A DNA stretch of 64,000 bases from Euborellia annulipes (GCA_023213315.1 JAKCPI010014232.1:1-64000), one strand, 5' to 3'; counted from the first letter of the stretch, positions 46,144-56,672 are shown. The notes: a model not told the origin generated them from the sequence alone. A program made the numbers and translations.

Positions 46144-47292
46144 TTATTTGAGACTTGAGTTAATTTGAACAAAATTCCAAACTAAAAATCAGCTTAAAGC
46201 TGAGAAGAATGTAAAATAAGATAATGCTATTTGTTTAATCTGCTGTCAAATGACAAACTTGTTTTCTATGCTTAAGTTTTTTTAGAACTAAACAGATTGA
46301 TATTTTTTTGCTTGCTCCCTCTCCCTCTCTCTCTCTCTCTCTCTTTCTGTCTTTCCTTTCGGTCTTATTTCCTTCAATATAGATCGATGGAACGGAAGGC
46401 TTTTGGAGCTCGATAGGATAACATTTCCACAAGTCCAAGTTTTGACAATGGGGTTATTGGTCTGATGTGTGATGCAATATATAATGCAGTGTGAGAGAGG
46501 AAGTGATGTGAGGTTCGTGTATTGAAATTGAACGTCACATACGTACGTACGTGCAGCTTCCCTCTTCCCCCCCCTCCACACCGCGATAAACATGACGTAT
46601 TTATGTTATGTAAAGGTGCGTGCGTCGACTTTTGCCTGGAATTTGACAGTGTTTTAAAGATGGGAGCCCCATCGGTGATTTGTGGGGGGCAATTTGTGTG
46701 CAACGGTCAAGTGTAATTCATAGGCGTACGTTGGAAGCATAGCAATTCACTCCCTCTCTGTATCTGTCTGTCTGTCGCTATACCGGGAATCGAGATTAGT
46801 TCTCTCCCTCCATCAATATCAACATGTGTATATTCGAATAAACTCGCTTTTTTTTAGAATGATTGAAAATTATTTTTATTTTCACCCATAACTTTAGCAT
46901 GGCATTTATTTTAAATTCCTAGCAGAAATACAGACTTCTTGGTGAATCAGCAGAAATTCACAAAATTCAATTAAAAATCGAAAATCTATCAATTTTTAGG
47001 CTACAATGAAAAATAATACTATTTTCAGATTTCTAGTTAGTGCTTTATTTTCAAACAACGTCCTATACCTGTAGACAAAGAGGCAAGTAAATTCCCAGAG
47101 ATGAGTTTGTGTTTAATTGCGCTTCCTGGACTCGAACCCGAGCTTTATACTTTTTTATGTTGACAGGCCAACAAACCCATCATCTCGCTTGCTTATATTT
47201 TTAGTGAAATAAAACCCAATCGAACACAAATTCATCGTGAAAATTTTTTGTTCAAACTTTATTTTGATTTATCGAAGGTTGGCAACCCAAAG
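46144..47292. other. Unassigned sequence
   Basis: (CT)n at 46316-46345. 46380-46720 is GC-richer and unique. 47120-47145 minus strand has a B-box-like GGGTTCGAGTCCAGG, probably a SINE fragment. No gene supported. Confidence 0.3.
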
Positions 47293-47588
47293 GTTAATTT
47301 TATTTCAAGGATCGTTGGCCAAAAATAAATAACTTTGCCTATTATCCGTTTATTTGTTGATATTTTGATCCCAGTGAGAAGGAATCATCCTCAGTACAAG
47401 CAAATCGGTAACTTCTTCCATCCAATATGACAAGGGAAAAATGGGAAAAATTAACGATTTGCAAAACATCTGTTGCTTGTTCTGAGGATGATTCCATTTC
47501 ACTGGGATCGAAATATCTACAAATAAATAGATAATAGGCAAAATTATTTATTTTTGGCCGACGGTCGTTAGAATAAAATTAATTTTCC
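47293..47588. mobile_element. Penelope-like palindromic remnant
   Basis: Arms of about 120 bp (47293-47413 and 47467-47588): GGCCAAAAATAAATAA, TTTGCCTATTATC, TATTTGTTGATATTTTGATC, GGAATCATCCTCAG and inverse. Each arm carries a hammerhead-like core pointing outward from the centre. Confidence 0.6.
47477..47525 (+). ncRNA. Hammerhead-like motif with AUAU helix III
   Basis: Core CTGAGGA (47482-47488), perfect 6-bp helix II GATTCC/GGGATC (one G-U pair), GAAA (47510-47513), T, ATC (47515-47517). Helix I has only 4 bp (TTGT/ACAA). The left-arm copy (minus, 47356-47400) keeps core and helix II but has AAAA for GAAA. Confidence 0.5.
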
Positions 47589-48062
47589 TTACGGCCATCT
47601 ACAAACAACCCAATAGTTAACTCACTAATGATTTTTGTCCAAGATCAATCCAGGGTTTTAGAAGATTTAAGAACTGAGTTTTAGGACCTCTTGATCAATT
47701 AATAAAAAAATACCTCAGTAAATTAGTACATTTAGATTGCCTGCCTTGCAGAACTACGAATTATTAAATAGATTGCTTAAAGTAGGGCAAAAAACTAAAA
47801 AGGAAGAAAAATCCGAATTTATGATAAATAGAATAAAATATACGAAATTGCATATAAAAACGTATAATGAAGTGATGTTTGTGAATACGAGACCTAATTT
47901 CTATATGTTCTTGACAGAAACCCAAATCAAAATAACTGCTTAAAGAAATATTTTCGATATTAGGATAGATAGCATTTGTTAAAAAATGCACTTTCAATGA
48001 AATGAAGCTAAGAAATATGGGATTTTTTTTCAATTAATAAAAAAAAAAGTCAATATGTTTAC
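47589..48062. other. Unassigned AT-rich sequence
   Basis: Short ORFs on both strands at 47737-48033 overlap and show no domain; nothing recognised. Confidence 0.3.
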
Positions 48063-48086
48063 CTTGTAGTACGTACTGATCAAACT
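48063..48086 (-). CDS. Candidate 24-nt microexon
   Basis: Minus strand: TTCACCCCCATTCAG acceptor, 24 nt reading SLISTYYK in the phase of its neighbours, then donor CAAG|GTAAACAT. A multiple of three, so skippable without frame change. Support is only splice-site quality and phase agreement with 52838 and 35862. Confidence 0.3.
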
Positions 48087-48611
48087 CTGAATGGGGGTGA
48101 AATGAAAAATAATGGTTGCATTTCTCATTCGTGTGAATGAAGGACCATAAAATCCACTCCCGGTAATAAAACCATTCTTTTACAACATCATTTAGCCAAT
48201 GGAGTTTTTTTTTTTTATTTTATTTTAGCAAGGGAATCTCTAATTGCTTCCCTTAAATTAAACTCGGATATGTTCGAATAGAACCATGTTTATTAAATTT
48301 ATTGGGGGTAATAATTCAGCTATTTAATATAATTTTCAATTCCGAAGAGCAGCAGAAATCTTCATCTCGGTTGGGAAACTCTGGTTTAGGTTTACGAAAA
48401 AATGGGACTGTCCATATATCACAACAAACTTTGAATACCGATAAAACTGTGCTGTCACCCAGGTTTTTTTTTGTCTGGAGGAATATTTAGATTACTATAC
48501 AAGAGGTAAAATTTATAATCAATTAAAACATAGGAATATGATGAAGACACTGAGGTAATGGAGTCAAAAGAAAACAATAATTGTTCATTAAATTAAATTA
48601 ACGCCTTCCAC
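48087..48611. other. Unassigned AT-rich sequence
   Basis: No repeat family or gene recognised. Confidence 0.3.
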
Positions 48612-49020
48612 GCCCCGGAGCTTTGGTGTAGTGGTTAGTATGCTGGCCAATTGTATAGTGAGCGCCTCAATTAAGTCCCCACCTGATAGCTTTAGCCTCA
48701 AGTATATGGTATAGAATATGGTAAATGGTGAAATAATTTTAAATTTGAAAAGGTAAAATAAAATCATCTGAACCAGATTTTACGTTTTACCTTTTCGGTC
48801 GTTGAAATTATTTCATTGTACACCATATACTTAAGGCTAAAGCTACGTATCAGGTGGGGACTTAATTGTGGCGCTCACTGTACCATGGGTCGCGGGTTTC
48901 TCGTCCCGTCCTATGCGACAAAAATTTATTTAAATTATATTGGCTATCAATCAATTAAATAAATAGAGACGGGGTCTTAATGGCCTCTGATGCCGAAAAA
49001 GACCTTAAATGAAATTTAAA
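48612..49020 (+). mobile_element. SINE2-like element split by a TA-target MITE
   Basis: Head GGAGCTTTGGTGTAGTGG with A box; MITE 48656-48880; then GGGTCGCGGGTTTCTCGTCC (B-box region), AATAAATAGAGACGGGGTCT, GCCTCTGATGCCGAAAAAG and A-rich tail. Confidence 0.7.
48656..48880. mobile_element. TA-target MITE, CAGTGAGCGCC family, copy 2
   Basis: TAGTGAGCGCCTCAATTAAG and complement end GTGGCGCTCACTG, TA at 48654-48655 and 48881-48882, sitting inside a SINE tRNA-like head. Confidence 0.85.
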
Positions 49021-49109
49021 AAAAAGCTCCATCTTGTCTGACCTTTCGGCCTCAGATCTAATCTTCAGAGCAGGCTGGCAATAATCCAAGTTTTTCTTCT
49101 AACAATAAT

Positions 49110-49790
49110 TTTTGCTTTCTCTTACCTATGTATATATGTAATATATATATAGAGAGAAAGTATTGGATTCATGTCAAAATTCGATGTCGAGATTTTGATG
49201 GATCTTCACGTTTTGAGGTCCCCTGAATCCAAAAAAGTGGTTTTCGCGACATGGTCTGTCTGTGTGTGGGTGGGTGTGTGAGTGTGTGTGTGTGTGTTCA
49301 ATTTTAAGCATGAAGGAATTGAGCTATGAGGTTGAAATTTTATATTTAAGTTAAACACCCCCGGGACCGGAAAAATAAGCTTTTAATCAAAATCGGCCAA
49401 AGAGTACTAGTACTTTACTGATGTACTTTTTCAGTTTTTTTCGATTTTCTCAAAATTTGCTCCAACGATTTTTTTTTAAATTCAAAAATCAATTATTTTT
49501 TAGATGCTCTTTAAAATGTATATTCTCATTTTGCGATTGAAATCTTCTGAAGACCACTTTACTCTTGTATTTCATAGGGAAGGATAGGAGAAATGGTTGC
49601 CATGGTAACAAAATATAAATATTTTCCCATACTTATAAATTTTACATCTTGAATTCAATTGTACCCTACTGTCGGAAACTAAATACATGTCGACACGAAA
49701 AATCTGGTGTGACAAGCACAGTGCACAACTTTCGATTACCGAAGGTAAGAGAAAGTTGTGTGCTGTGCGCCAGTCACACCAGATTTTTTT
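49110..49790 (-). repeat. FB repeat, full length
   Basis: Terminal palindrome 49112-49165, GGGTGGGTGTGTGAGTG run, ACTAGTACTTTACTGATG, ATGGTTGCCATGGTAACAA, and complete hairpin 49702-49788. Confidence 0.9.
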
Positions 49791-49802
49791 ATATAATTTT
49801 AT

Positions 49803-49866
49803 TAGGGTCTTTTTCGGCATCGAAGGCCATTTAGACCCAGTCTCTATTTATTTCAATTGGATTGGT
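49803..49866 (-). mobile_element. SINE2 tail fragment
   Basis: GGGTCTTTTTCGGCATCGAA, GGCCATTTAGACCC and CTCTATTTATTTCAATTGG: complement of the SINE2 3' part, directly after an FB hairpin. Confidence 0.7.
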
Positions 49867-49960
49867 AGCCAACCCCAATTCTTTATGCTTGAATTGAGCA
49901 GACTACAATTGTCAATGTAAAACAGGGGTACCACTGACGATCAAAGACACTTAAAAAGTA

Positions 49961-50139
49961 CAGTGGAAGCCTCAAGTGCCTAATATGCTCGAGAGTGCAG
50001 CTTTGAGCTTAATCTATCAAATCAATATTTTTAAAGTAAATAAATCACTCTACTAAAGGGGAAAAGCTACTTTGAAGACAACACTAAGCATTTTGGTTGC
50101 CTTAGTTCAAGGCAAATCAGGCACTTGTGGCGTCCACTG
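49961..50139. mobile_element. TA-target MITE, CAGTGGAAGCC family
   Basis: Ends CAGTGGAAGCCTCAAGTGCC and complement of CAGTGGACGCCACAAGTGCC, TA at 49959-49960 and 50140-50141. No ORF. Confidence 0.75.
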
Positions 50140-50141
50140 TA

Positions 50142-51029
50142 TTAAACATATGAAAGTCCTGATATACTGTATGCCGACAGAAAAATTCTGCAAAGGCAGA
50201 ACAACATAACTTTCAATTATTAAAGACAAGAGAAAGTTGTGTTTGGTGCGGTCAGTCACTCTTTTAATTTATTCCCCTTTAAAAGTATTTTCAAAAAAAA
50301 AAAAAAAAAAAGATAAAGAAAGAACATAAAGCAATCATCGCCAACCAAAGATAAAATAAAAATTTCTAAACTTGGAAGTTCAAATGAGGTGAGAATCGAA
50401 AGGTTTTTGATCCGATGCCAGATGAGAAGGACTCTATAGAAAATCATCCTATAAACATTTTTTTTTATTGAGAAAGCGAGTTTATAAGTTATTCAAATAC
50501 GTATTCAGAGAATTTTTTATTATTATTTTTTATTTCAAGATTGGCTTCGTTGGTTTTAAATTATCCTGTCCACCCCGCTCGCTCTTCTGTTTTTTTATTA
50601 TTTCCGTCCAAACGTACATTTCTTTCACAATATTTTCTTCTATTGTCATTTCAGACCACACCATACTTCTTTTTTTTTTCTTTCTATATATATATATCGT
50701 CCTTTCGTTCTTATTTCCGCCTTCAATCAGGGAGGGGGAATGTTTGAAGCCCTGGGGAATCATTAAAGCCTTAACCAAATACAAAGAGGTCAAAATTCAT
50801 TATTGCACTATGACAAATACTAATAGCCAATCTGTCATTTGGTATTAATCTTGTTGCATGTGTTGATGAAGTCTTGAACATAAAATTATTCATCCCATCT
50901 GCCCTAATTCTCTCTCTATTTATAGAAAAAAAGACGAATCGAAATCATGAAGGGTGTTTAAATAATTAAATATAGAAAAATGGCGATGAAAAGTGAAAAA
51001 TAGACTTTAAATTGGATATAGGAGATGTA
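50142..51029. other. Unassigned sequence
   Basis: 50185-50255 is a decayed FB hairpin (ACAACATAACTTTC, AGAGAAAGTTGTGTTTGGTG). The 126-codon ORF at 50468 is AT-biased, has hydrophobic stretches and no recognisable domain. Confidence 0.35.
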
Positions 51030-51070
51030 GCAGTCAAGGAAATTTAATTAAATAATTTGTATTTAATTAT

Positions 51071-51118
51071 TAATCGTCGACGTTTCGGTCGCCAATCAGG
51101 ATCTTTCATCAGGACGAA
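51071..51118 (-). ncRNA. Hammerhead-ribozyme-like motif
   Basis: Minus strand: helix I TCGTC (51117-51113) with GACGA (51078-51074), core CTGATGA (51112-51106), GAAA, C, GTC. Helix II is imperfect (GATC with GACC). The partner copy at 51530-51566 plus strand has a decayed core (CTTGATG). Confidence 0.6.
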
Positions 51119-51325
51119 TTATTATTAAAATACAAGATTAAGAGTATTATTTTTAATTGTTATTGTCAATTATACAATATATATTCATATAGTATAAGTG
51201 TATTTTATGGTGGAATTTGTATCAGGAATGAAAGGTGGAAGAAAACGCAGCCAAAAATTTTTCTTTAAAAATATATTTCAGCAGCTGACGTTTCGGCTTT
51301 GGTTAAAGCTGTGTATGAATACCAA

Positions 51326-51373
51326 CAGCAGCTCCGAGGATGGCTTTAACCTAAGCCGAAACGTCAGCTGCTG
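51326..51373 (+). ncRNA. Variant hammerhead-like motif, perfect helices
   Basis: Helix I CAGCAGCT (51326-51333) with AGCTGCTG (51366-51373), 8 perfect pairs. Core CCGAGGA (consensus CUGANGA, U4 replaced by C). Helix II GGCTT/AAGCC perfect. GAAA (51358-51361), C, GTC. Same core variant as at 29529-29585, with different helix sequences. Confidence 0.5.
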
Positions 51374-51595
51374 AAATATATTTATAAAGAAAAATTTTGG
51401 CTGCGTTTTCTTCCACCTTTCATTCCTGATATATATTCATATATTAGTCGTTAAACATATATAATGTATAAATGAAAATGACAATTAAAAATAATATTAT
51501 ATATCTTGTAGTTTAACAATAATTCGTCCTTGATGTCGTCGTGATTGGCGACCGAAACGTCGACAATTAATAATTAAATAAAAGTTTGATGAAAT

Positions 51596-52837
51596 TGCAA
51601 AAGATTCGATAAAGAAAAATAAAAAAATTTAGAAAATATAAGTAAGTTATTTAGCTGTAAATCGATAAAATATAAAATTTTATTTCAGCCTATATAATGA
51701 CATAATCATACCAAAAAGAGATTGATTTCTTCATATTTTGAATTAATTAAGAAAAAAAAATACTTTCTCTAAAATATATATATATATATATTTCATATAT
51801 AGGGTAAGAGAAGTAAAAAACAATCATTTGACAATAAAGGATTCATGTTTAAAGGAATATGCACAATGGTGAGAAAACGTATAAAAAATAAATTAAAGGA
51901 GGTTTTTGAATCCAAGACAGATTATCAAATAATGAATTAAATATTATTTAAGTTGATTATAATCACTCTACTACCAACTACTAACATGTAAATAAAGTTT
52001 TATGGATTACTCATTAAAATGATCTTATTGAACTTGCTTTTATGTCAACTGATTATCATAGCTATTGCAAATGTTTTTAAGAAATCTATTTTTAAACTCT
52101 TGTAAAGTTATTTATCTCCTTTTGATATAATAATATAAGCTTAGATCAATTCTTTAATTAGTAATTCAGCCCAAATTGTAGGACAAATTCTGTGACAGTT
52201 AATATATATATATATATAAAATTTCCACTTTTCATTATGTTGTTAATAAATAAATAAATAAATAAATAATATTTATATCAGGTTCAAAGATCATTGGAGA
52301 TGTGAGATCAATTAAAAAAAAGTAAAATGACTCACAAATAAATAATAAAAGGAAATTTTGGACAGAAGTGAATTTGCAAAAAATTGGCAAATATAATTAA
52401 AATAGTAAAAATTGTCACAAGAATTTTATCGGCCTAATAGCCATGAGTTATGGAATAATAATTTCATTGAATATTTCAAAAGAAAAAAAATAATAATAAA
52501 AGACAAAATGATACTTGCAAAATTAAAACTATAAGCACATTCAACTTAAAATGGAAATCATTTCACTATTCTCAAATATATTTTCATCATTAAATTTGGT
52601 TAGCGGAATAAAAATAGAAAAGAGATCAATTAGATTAACTAATCAAAGAATAAATAAAATTAAGTTGTTTAAAAGATGATGAATGTTTAAAAATATTTCC
52701 TAATTTGACATTTGACTATCATAAAATTGAATTTTATTTTATTCAATTTTACAGAACATGTTTAAACGAGGATGAATATTAATTCAAATAAAATTCAGAG
52801 GAATATTTTAATTAGAAATGAAAATGAGATTATTTAC
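51596..52837. other. Unassigned AT-rich sequence
   Basis: Very AT-rich; FB terminal fragment at 51768-51815, (AAAT)n at 52243-52270. No gene seen. Confidence 0.3.
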
Positions 52838-52886
52838 CTTATGATCAGAACCAGCAAAATCGACTTGTGCTCCAGATGTTTATTGA
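52838..52886 (-). CDS. Candidate exon end (donor only)
   Basis: Minus strand reads TSGAQVDFAGSDHK up to the donor ATAAG|GTAAATAAT. A TAA lies just upstream in this frame and no ATG follows, so the 5' boundary is unknown. It may instead be a 5' untranslated exon, with 52980-53060 (GC-richer) near the transcription start. Phase 0 at the donor matches the microexon at 48063. Confidence 0.22.
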
Positions 52887-53267
52887 AGATTTCACACACA
52901 CACTCACAAACACATTTAAAAAAACACTAATAAATACATTTAAGCACTTGAGAGTTATTTAAATGTTAATAAATATTAAATTAACAACACACGTGTATAA
53001 AATTAGCCCGGACCGCGAGAGATTTTTGACAGTCGACTAGTCGAGGAGGTTCGAACTACGACGTTAATCAAATTGATAACTGAATATTAAAAAATTCTTT
53101 TAAAAATTGTCCTATGATTATTATTAAAATTATTATTTTCAATTCTGATATTGAATTATAAAATATATTTTTTATTTAAGATATTTATTTATTTAATAAA
53201 TATTTTTTTTTTAAGTAACTAATTTGACCGGTCATTTTAAATTCAAATAGACCCTAGTAACAGACAT
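52887..53267. other. Unassigned sequence
   Basis: CA/CT-rich 52895-52915, then a GC-richer stretch at 53005-53060 (CCCGGACCGCGAGAG), then AT-rich. No core promoter can be demonstrated. Confidence 0.3.
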
Positions 53268-53395
53268 ATTTTTCATTTAGGCCCCATCCCTATTTATTTC
53301 AAATGATTTATAGTCAAATTTTTCTCGCTTGGGACGGGAAGCGAACCCGGGAAGCTAGTGTCTTCTCTCTGAGCCACGGGTCAAGGTCCCGAACA
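53268..53395 (-). mobile_element. SINE2, minus strand
   Basis: TTAGGCCCCATCCCTATTTA, CAAATGATTTATAGTCAAAT, GGGAAGCGAACCCGGG (B-box complement) and GAGCCACGG head. It provides the unoccupied version of the FB-containing copy at 25829. Confidence 0.75.
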
Positions 53396-53461
53396 ACCTT
53401 AAAAGATTTATTTTGATATATCTTGAATTTTATATTCATGAGATACATTTTTATGATTATT

Positions 53462-53560
53462 CTTTTTACTTTCTCTTACCTATATGTGTATGTTAATATA
53501 CTGATATATAAATATATATAGAGAAAGTATTTTACTTTCTATTACCTATGTATACATGGG
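53462..53560 (-). repeat. FB terminal palindromes
   Basis: TTTTTACTTTCTCTTACCTA...TATAGAGAAAGTATT, followed by a second TTTACTTTCTATTACC. Confidence 0.7.
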
Positions 53561-54111
53561 GGGCGTACCCAGGATCAAATCTAGGGGGGCATGGTCAGAT
53601 CATGGTCGTCCAGGAGGGGGGGCACAGTGGCGTCATTTCAACTTTTTCTTGAGGGGGGCAAATTTTTCTTTGGGGGGGAGCAAACATTTTTTTTTTCTTA
53701 AAATTTACTTACAAATGGGTACTCAAATTTGGCCAAAACAATTTAATTTAATTGATTGTTTAATTTTGTACGGTTTGTATACTCGTAGATGTATTTTGGA
53801 GTATTTTATTTAGAATAATATAAAATTTTATAAAAATCAGAGCCCTTGGGGGGGCAAATGCCCCCGCCCCCAAATGACGCCACTGGGGGGGGCAGATCAT
53901 GGTCGTCCAGATTGTGACATAGCTATTTTTTATATAGAGGGGAAAAGCCTTTGAATTAAAGGTCTAAAAACCCTCGAGTCCTAACAAAAAAAATCATTCT
54001 CCGTCGCCATCCACCAATTTTGTTTCGTTTCATCACTTTATAAACATTTAATTTTTTTTTTTGCTTCTAGGGGGGGGCAGCTGCCTCCCCTGCCCCCCGC
54101 TGGGTACGCCC
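53561..54111. mobile_element. MITE with GGGCGTACCCAG ends, holding a second MITE
   Basis: Exact inverted ends GGGCGTACCCAG (53561) and CTGGGTACGCCC (54100-54111). Poly-G-rich interior. The outer target duplication is not clear. TCATGGTCGTCCAG occurs on both sides of the inner MITE (53602, 53897). Confidence 0.65.
53625..53885. mobile_element. hAT MITE nested in poly-G
   Basis: Inverted ends CAGTGGCGTCATTT / AAATGACGCCACTG. Flanked by GGGGGGCA on both sides (ending 53624; ending 53894), an 8-9 bp duplication blurred by the G-run. Confidence 0.7.
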
Positions 54112-54242
54112 ATATATGTATATATACCGGTATGTATATATGCTTGGAAAGCCCCATATTTTCTCAATTTTTCTTGGGACAGGGAGTTTTCTGGGGGGGG
54201 TCACGAGTCTTCTGGGGGGCCCCCTGCACCCCCCTAGTTACG

Positions 54243-54620
54243 CCCATGCTGGTGTGACAAGCACAGAACACAACTTTCGATTACCGTAGGTAAGAGAAAG
54301 TCACACCAATTTTTTTTCAAACACACACTTTTTCCTCATTCACACTCACACTCACACACACATTCACAGTCTTTTCGGCAACTCAGGCCATATAAGACTT
54401 TGACGATAACCCTTGTTATTTATAATATCTATTGGAGGTCCAGGCATTTCTATTTAAGCCATAATAAAATCATCGGAGATTATTCTTTTGTTAAAAATGG
54501 TCGTTCGGCCTATGTCTGGTTTGAAAAAGGTATTTCTAACAGACAAGCTGTCATTTGGGCTGCCTAACTACCGGGCTTTAGTCTCAATACTATTGCAATA
54601 GATGGTATCTTTCTGCTCTA
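54243..54620 (-). repeat. FB hairpin, SINE1 and repeat D fragments in series
   Basis: 54247-54315 FB hairpin end (GGTGTGACAAGCACAG, AAGTCACACCAATTTT). 54316-54478 minus SINE1 tail and body (CATTCACACTCACACTCAC, GGCCATATAAGACTTTGACG). 54479-54615 inverted repeat D (CATTTGGGCTGCCTAACTAC). 54112-54242 between is poly-G-rich with a CTAGTTACGCCCATG MITE-like end. Confidence 0.7.
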
Positions 54621-55781
54621 TAACTAAACAGTCTGTTTAAATCAGAAACAGTCAGTTGCTTTTAATAAAAATAATATTTTTTTTTTTTTTAATTAAAATA
54701 AAATGTCCCAAGCGTTGCTTTTTATTAAAATATTATTGAAAATACGTATAATTCTAAAGTTTGATAAAATAATGATTACTAATTCAAAAAATATTATATG
54801 TATTTCCGTTTATGTTGAATTAAAAAAAAAAAAATTGTTTTTCTACGAATACTAATATTTTAAAAAACTTTTAATTTTTGAGATTATACGGATATTAATT
54901 AATATTTGATTAAAAAAAATTTTGTTCAGCCATGGTTAAAAAATTTTTCATGCTCAGAGAGAAAAAGTTTATTAAATATATTAAAAAAAAAAAAAAAAAA
55001 ACTTCTCCAATTAAGTGACACTCGAAAAAGTGTTATTTATTTTTTATTTAATATTTTTTGTTTACTGATTTTTATAATGATTGATTAAAAAAAAAATAAA
55101 TAACGTCTCGTTAAAATTCACAATTCTATATATTTAAAAATAAACTTAAATAAATTAGATTAATTTATTATTGAAACGGAAAAGTTTTCAGTTGTCGTAG
55201 AGAGAAAAGTAAACGTCCGCTGAGTGTATGGAGGAGGAGTAGTGGTAAAAAAAAAAAAAAAAAAAAAAACGTTTGCGAGCAGAGAGGCGTGCAATAGGTT
55301 TGTTTCCGGGTCGACGAATTCGTTGCTGTCCCAACCAGAACAACCCATGGGTGGGATGGCGGATCTCCTCCCATTGTTGGCCACATCAGACCACCCCCGG
55401 AAAAAAGGCGTTTTCCTCCTCCTCCTCCTCTTCCTGCCTCCTCTTCCTATTACTACTTCCACTACTACTTTTTCATTCATTCATATAATTTAGCCCCACT
55501 TCGTAAAGTCTCTCTCTTTTCTCTTGTATCTAAGCAATTAAACGTATCACAATAAAATTTAGAGCGAATAATAGAACTTAAATAAATATATAAAAAAAAG
55601 GAAAGATTAATTTTTAATTTATTGTTGGATATAAATTTCTACCTGTCAAGAGAAAGATATTTTTTTTTTAATGCGCGAAATAAAATTTTTCTTATAAGAT
55701 ATTATTTTAGAGAATATTCGAAAGAATATGAAGAAAAAAATATATATTGAAATGAACTAAAAAGAGGAAAATAATTTTTTG
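54621..55781. other. Unassigned sequence with GC island
   Basis: AT-rich to 55190. 55265-55445 is a GC-rich, non-repetitive island; overlapping ORFs on both strands show no domain. It could be regulatory or a first exon, but nothing decides it. Confidence 0.35.
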
Positions 55782-56060
55782 AGGGGCACGCTGGTGTAGC
55801 GGGCTAGGGAGTCGGTGTTGTGTCGTTGACGTCAGCCTCCGGGATGCCTATTGTCGTCGCTGGTTTGCTGGCCGTTGGTGTGGGAGGGAGTTTTAGGGTA
55901 TTCAAAAAGACGATTTGTTTTTGGTTATATTTAAAGTGTAACATGGTATTATACAATGACGGGTCCCGGAGTTGTGTAGTGACGAGCTCCAGGCTGCCCG
56001 GCCTCCGGGTCATCGATTCGTATTTATGCGAGACCAAAGTCAATGAGTCGGCGAAAAACG
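55782..56060 (+). mobile_element. Possible third SINE
   Basis: GCACGCTGGTGTAGCGGGCT resembles a tRNA A-box head, followed by GC-rich sequence (TCCGGGATGCCTATTG) and an A/T-rich end. No B box or second copy was found, so assignment is weak. Confidence 0.3.
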
Positions 56061-56141
56061 TGTTTTTTATTCGAATGTATAAATTTGGAATCTTACTTTA
56101 TTTAATTTAGCTGAATAGACCAAAAATATAATTTCCAAATT

Positions 56142-56523
56142 GCTCTCGGGCTTGGTGTGGGGGTTAGCGGGCTGACCTCGTATACCAAAAGTCGCGGGTT
56201 CGGACCCCAGGCAGTCCGACAGGGGCGTATATAAGGGGGGGCGAGGGGGCCCGGCCCCCCCCCCCCCCCGAAATTTCCCAAACATATATACATATATAGG
56301 GATATACAGATATCAGCCCAACAAATTTTTCCGCAGGATGGACAACTTTGGTTCCGCAATATAAAAAAACTGTTCCGCAAAAAATTTCGTGTGAAAAAAA
56401 ATTTAGTTTCTTAAAAAAAAATTTTCCTCAGAAAAATTTTTGAGTTCGGGCCCCCCCCCCCGAAAAAAATTTCTATATACGCCCCTGCAGTCCGATGATT
56501 TTATTTAAGCCATTTGGATACCA
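56142..56523 (+). mobile_element. SINE1 split by a hAT MITE
   Basis: Head 56142-56219 (CTCTCGGGCTTGGTGTGG, B box GGGTTCGGACCCC, GGCAGTCCGA). MITE 56220-56487. SINE resumes CAGTCCGATGATTTTATTTA to GGATACCA at 56523, then an FB body begins. Confidence 0.88.
56220..56487. mobile_element. hAT MITE with exact 8-bp duplication
   Basis: Flanked by CAGTCCGA (56212-56219 and 56488-56495). Termini CAGGGGCGTATATA / TATATACGCCCCTG. 268 bp, G/C-run-rich interior with TTCCGCA words like the MITE at 36168. CAGGG ends and 8-bp duplications are hAT hallmarks. Confidence 0.9.
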
Positions 56524-56672
56524 GAGCATCTAAAAAATAATTGATTTTTGAATTTTAATCAAAATCGTTGGAGCGAATTTTGAGAAAATCGAAAAAAAAT
56601 GAAAAAAGTACATCAGTAAAGTCAGTAAAGTAATAATATAATAAATATACACATAGGTAAGAGAAAGTAAAA
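56522..56672 (+). repeat. FB body and end fragment
   Basis: AGAGCATCTAAAAAATAATT, AATCGTTGGAGCGAATTTTG, CATCAGTAAAGTCAGTAAAG and GGTAAGAGAAAGTAAAAA, with the middle deleted. Confidence 0.75.

Larger units (their letters stand above)
51030..51595. mobile_element. Nested pair of Penelope-like palindromes
   Basis: Outer inverted pair: 51030-51220 and 51431-51595 (ATCGTCGACGTTTCGGTCGC / GCGACCGAAACGTCGACAAT, then AATTCGTCC words). Inner palindrome 51221-51430: arms ATCAGGAATGAAAGGTGGAA, AAACGCAGCCAAAA, TTTCAGCAGCTGACGTTTCG and inverse. The inner one interrupts the outer centre. No reverse transcriptase. Confidence 0.6.

Noticed and set aside
55160..55493. Overlapping ORFs in a GC-rich island
   Set aside because: Open on both strands with Leu/Ser runs from CT-rich DNA; no domain. 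The island itself is left as unexplained.
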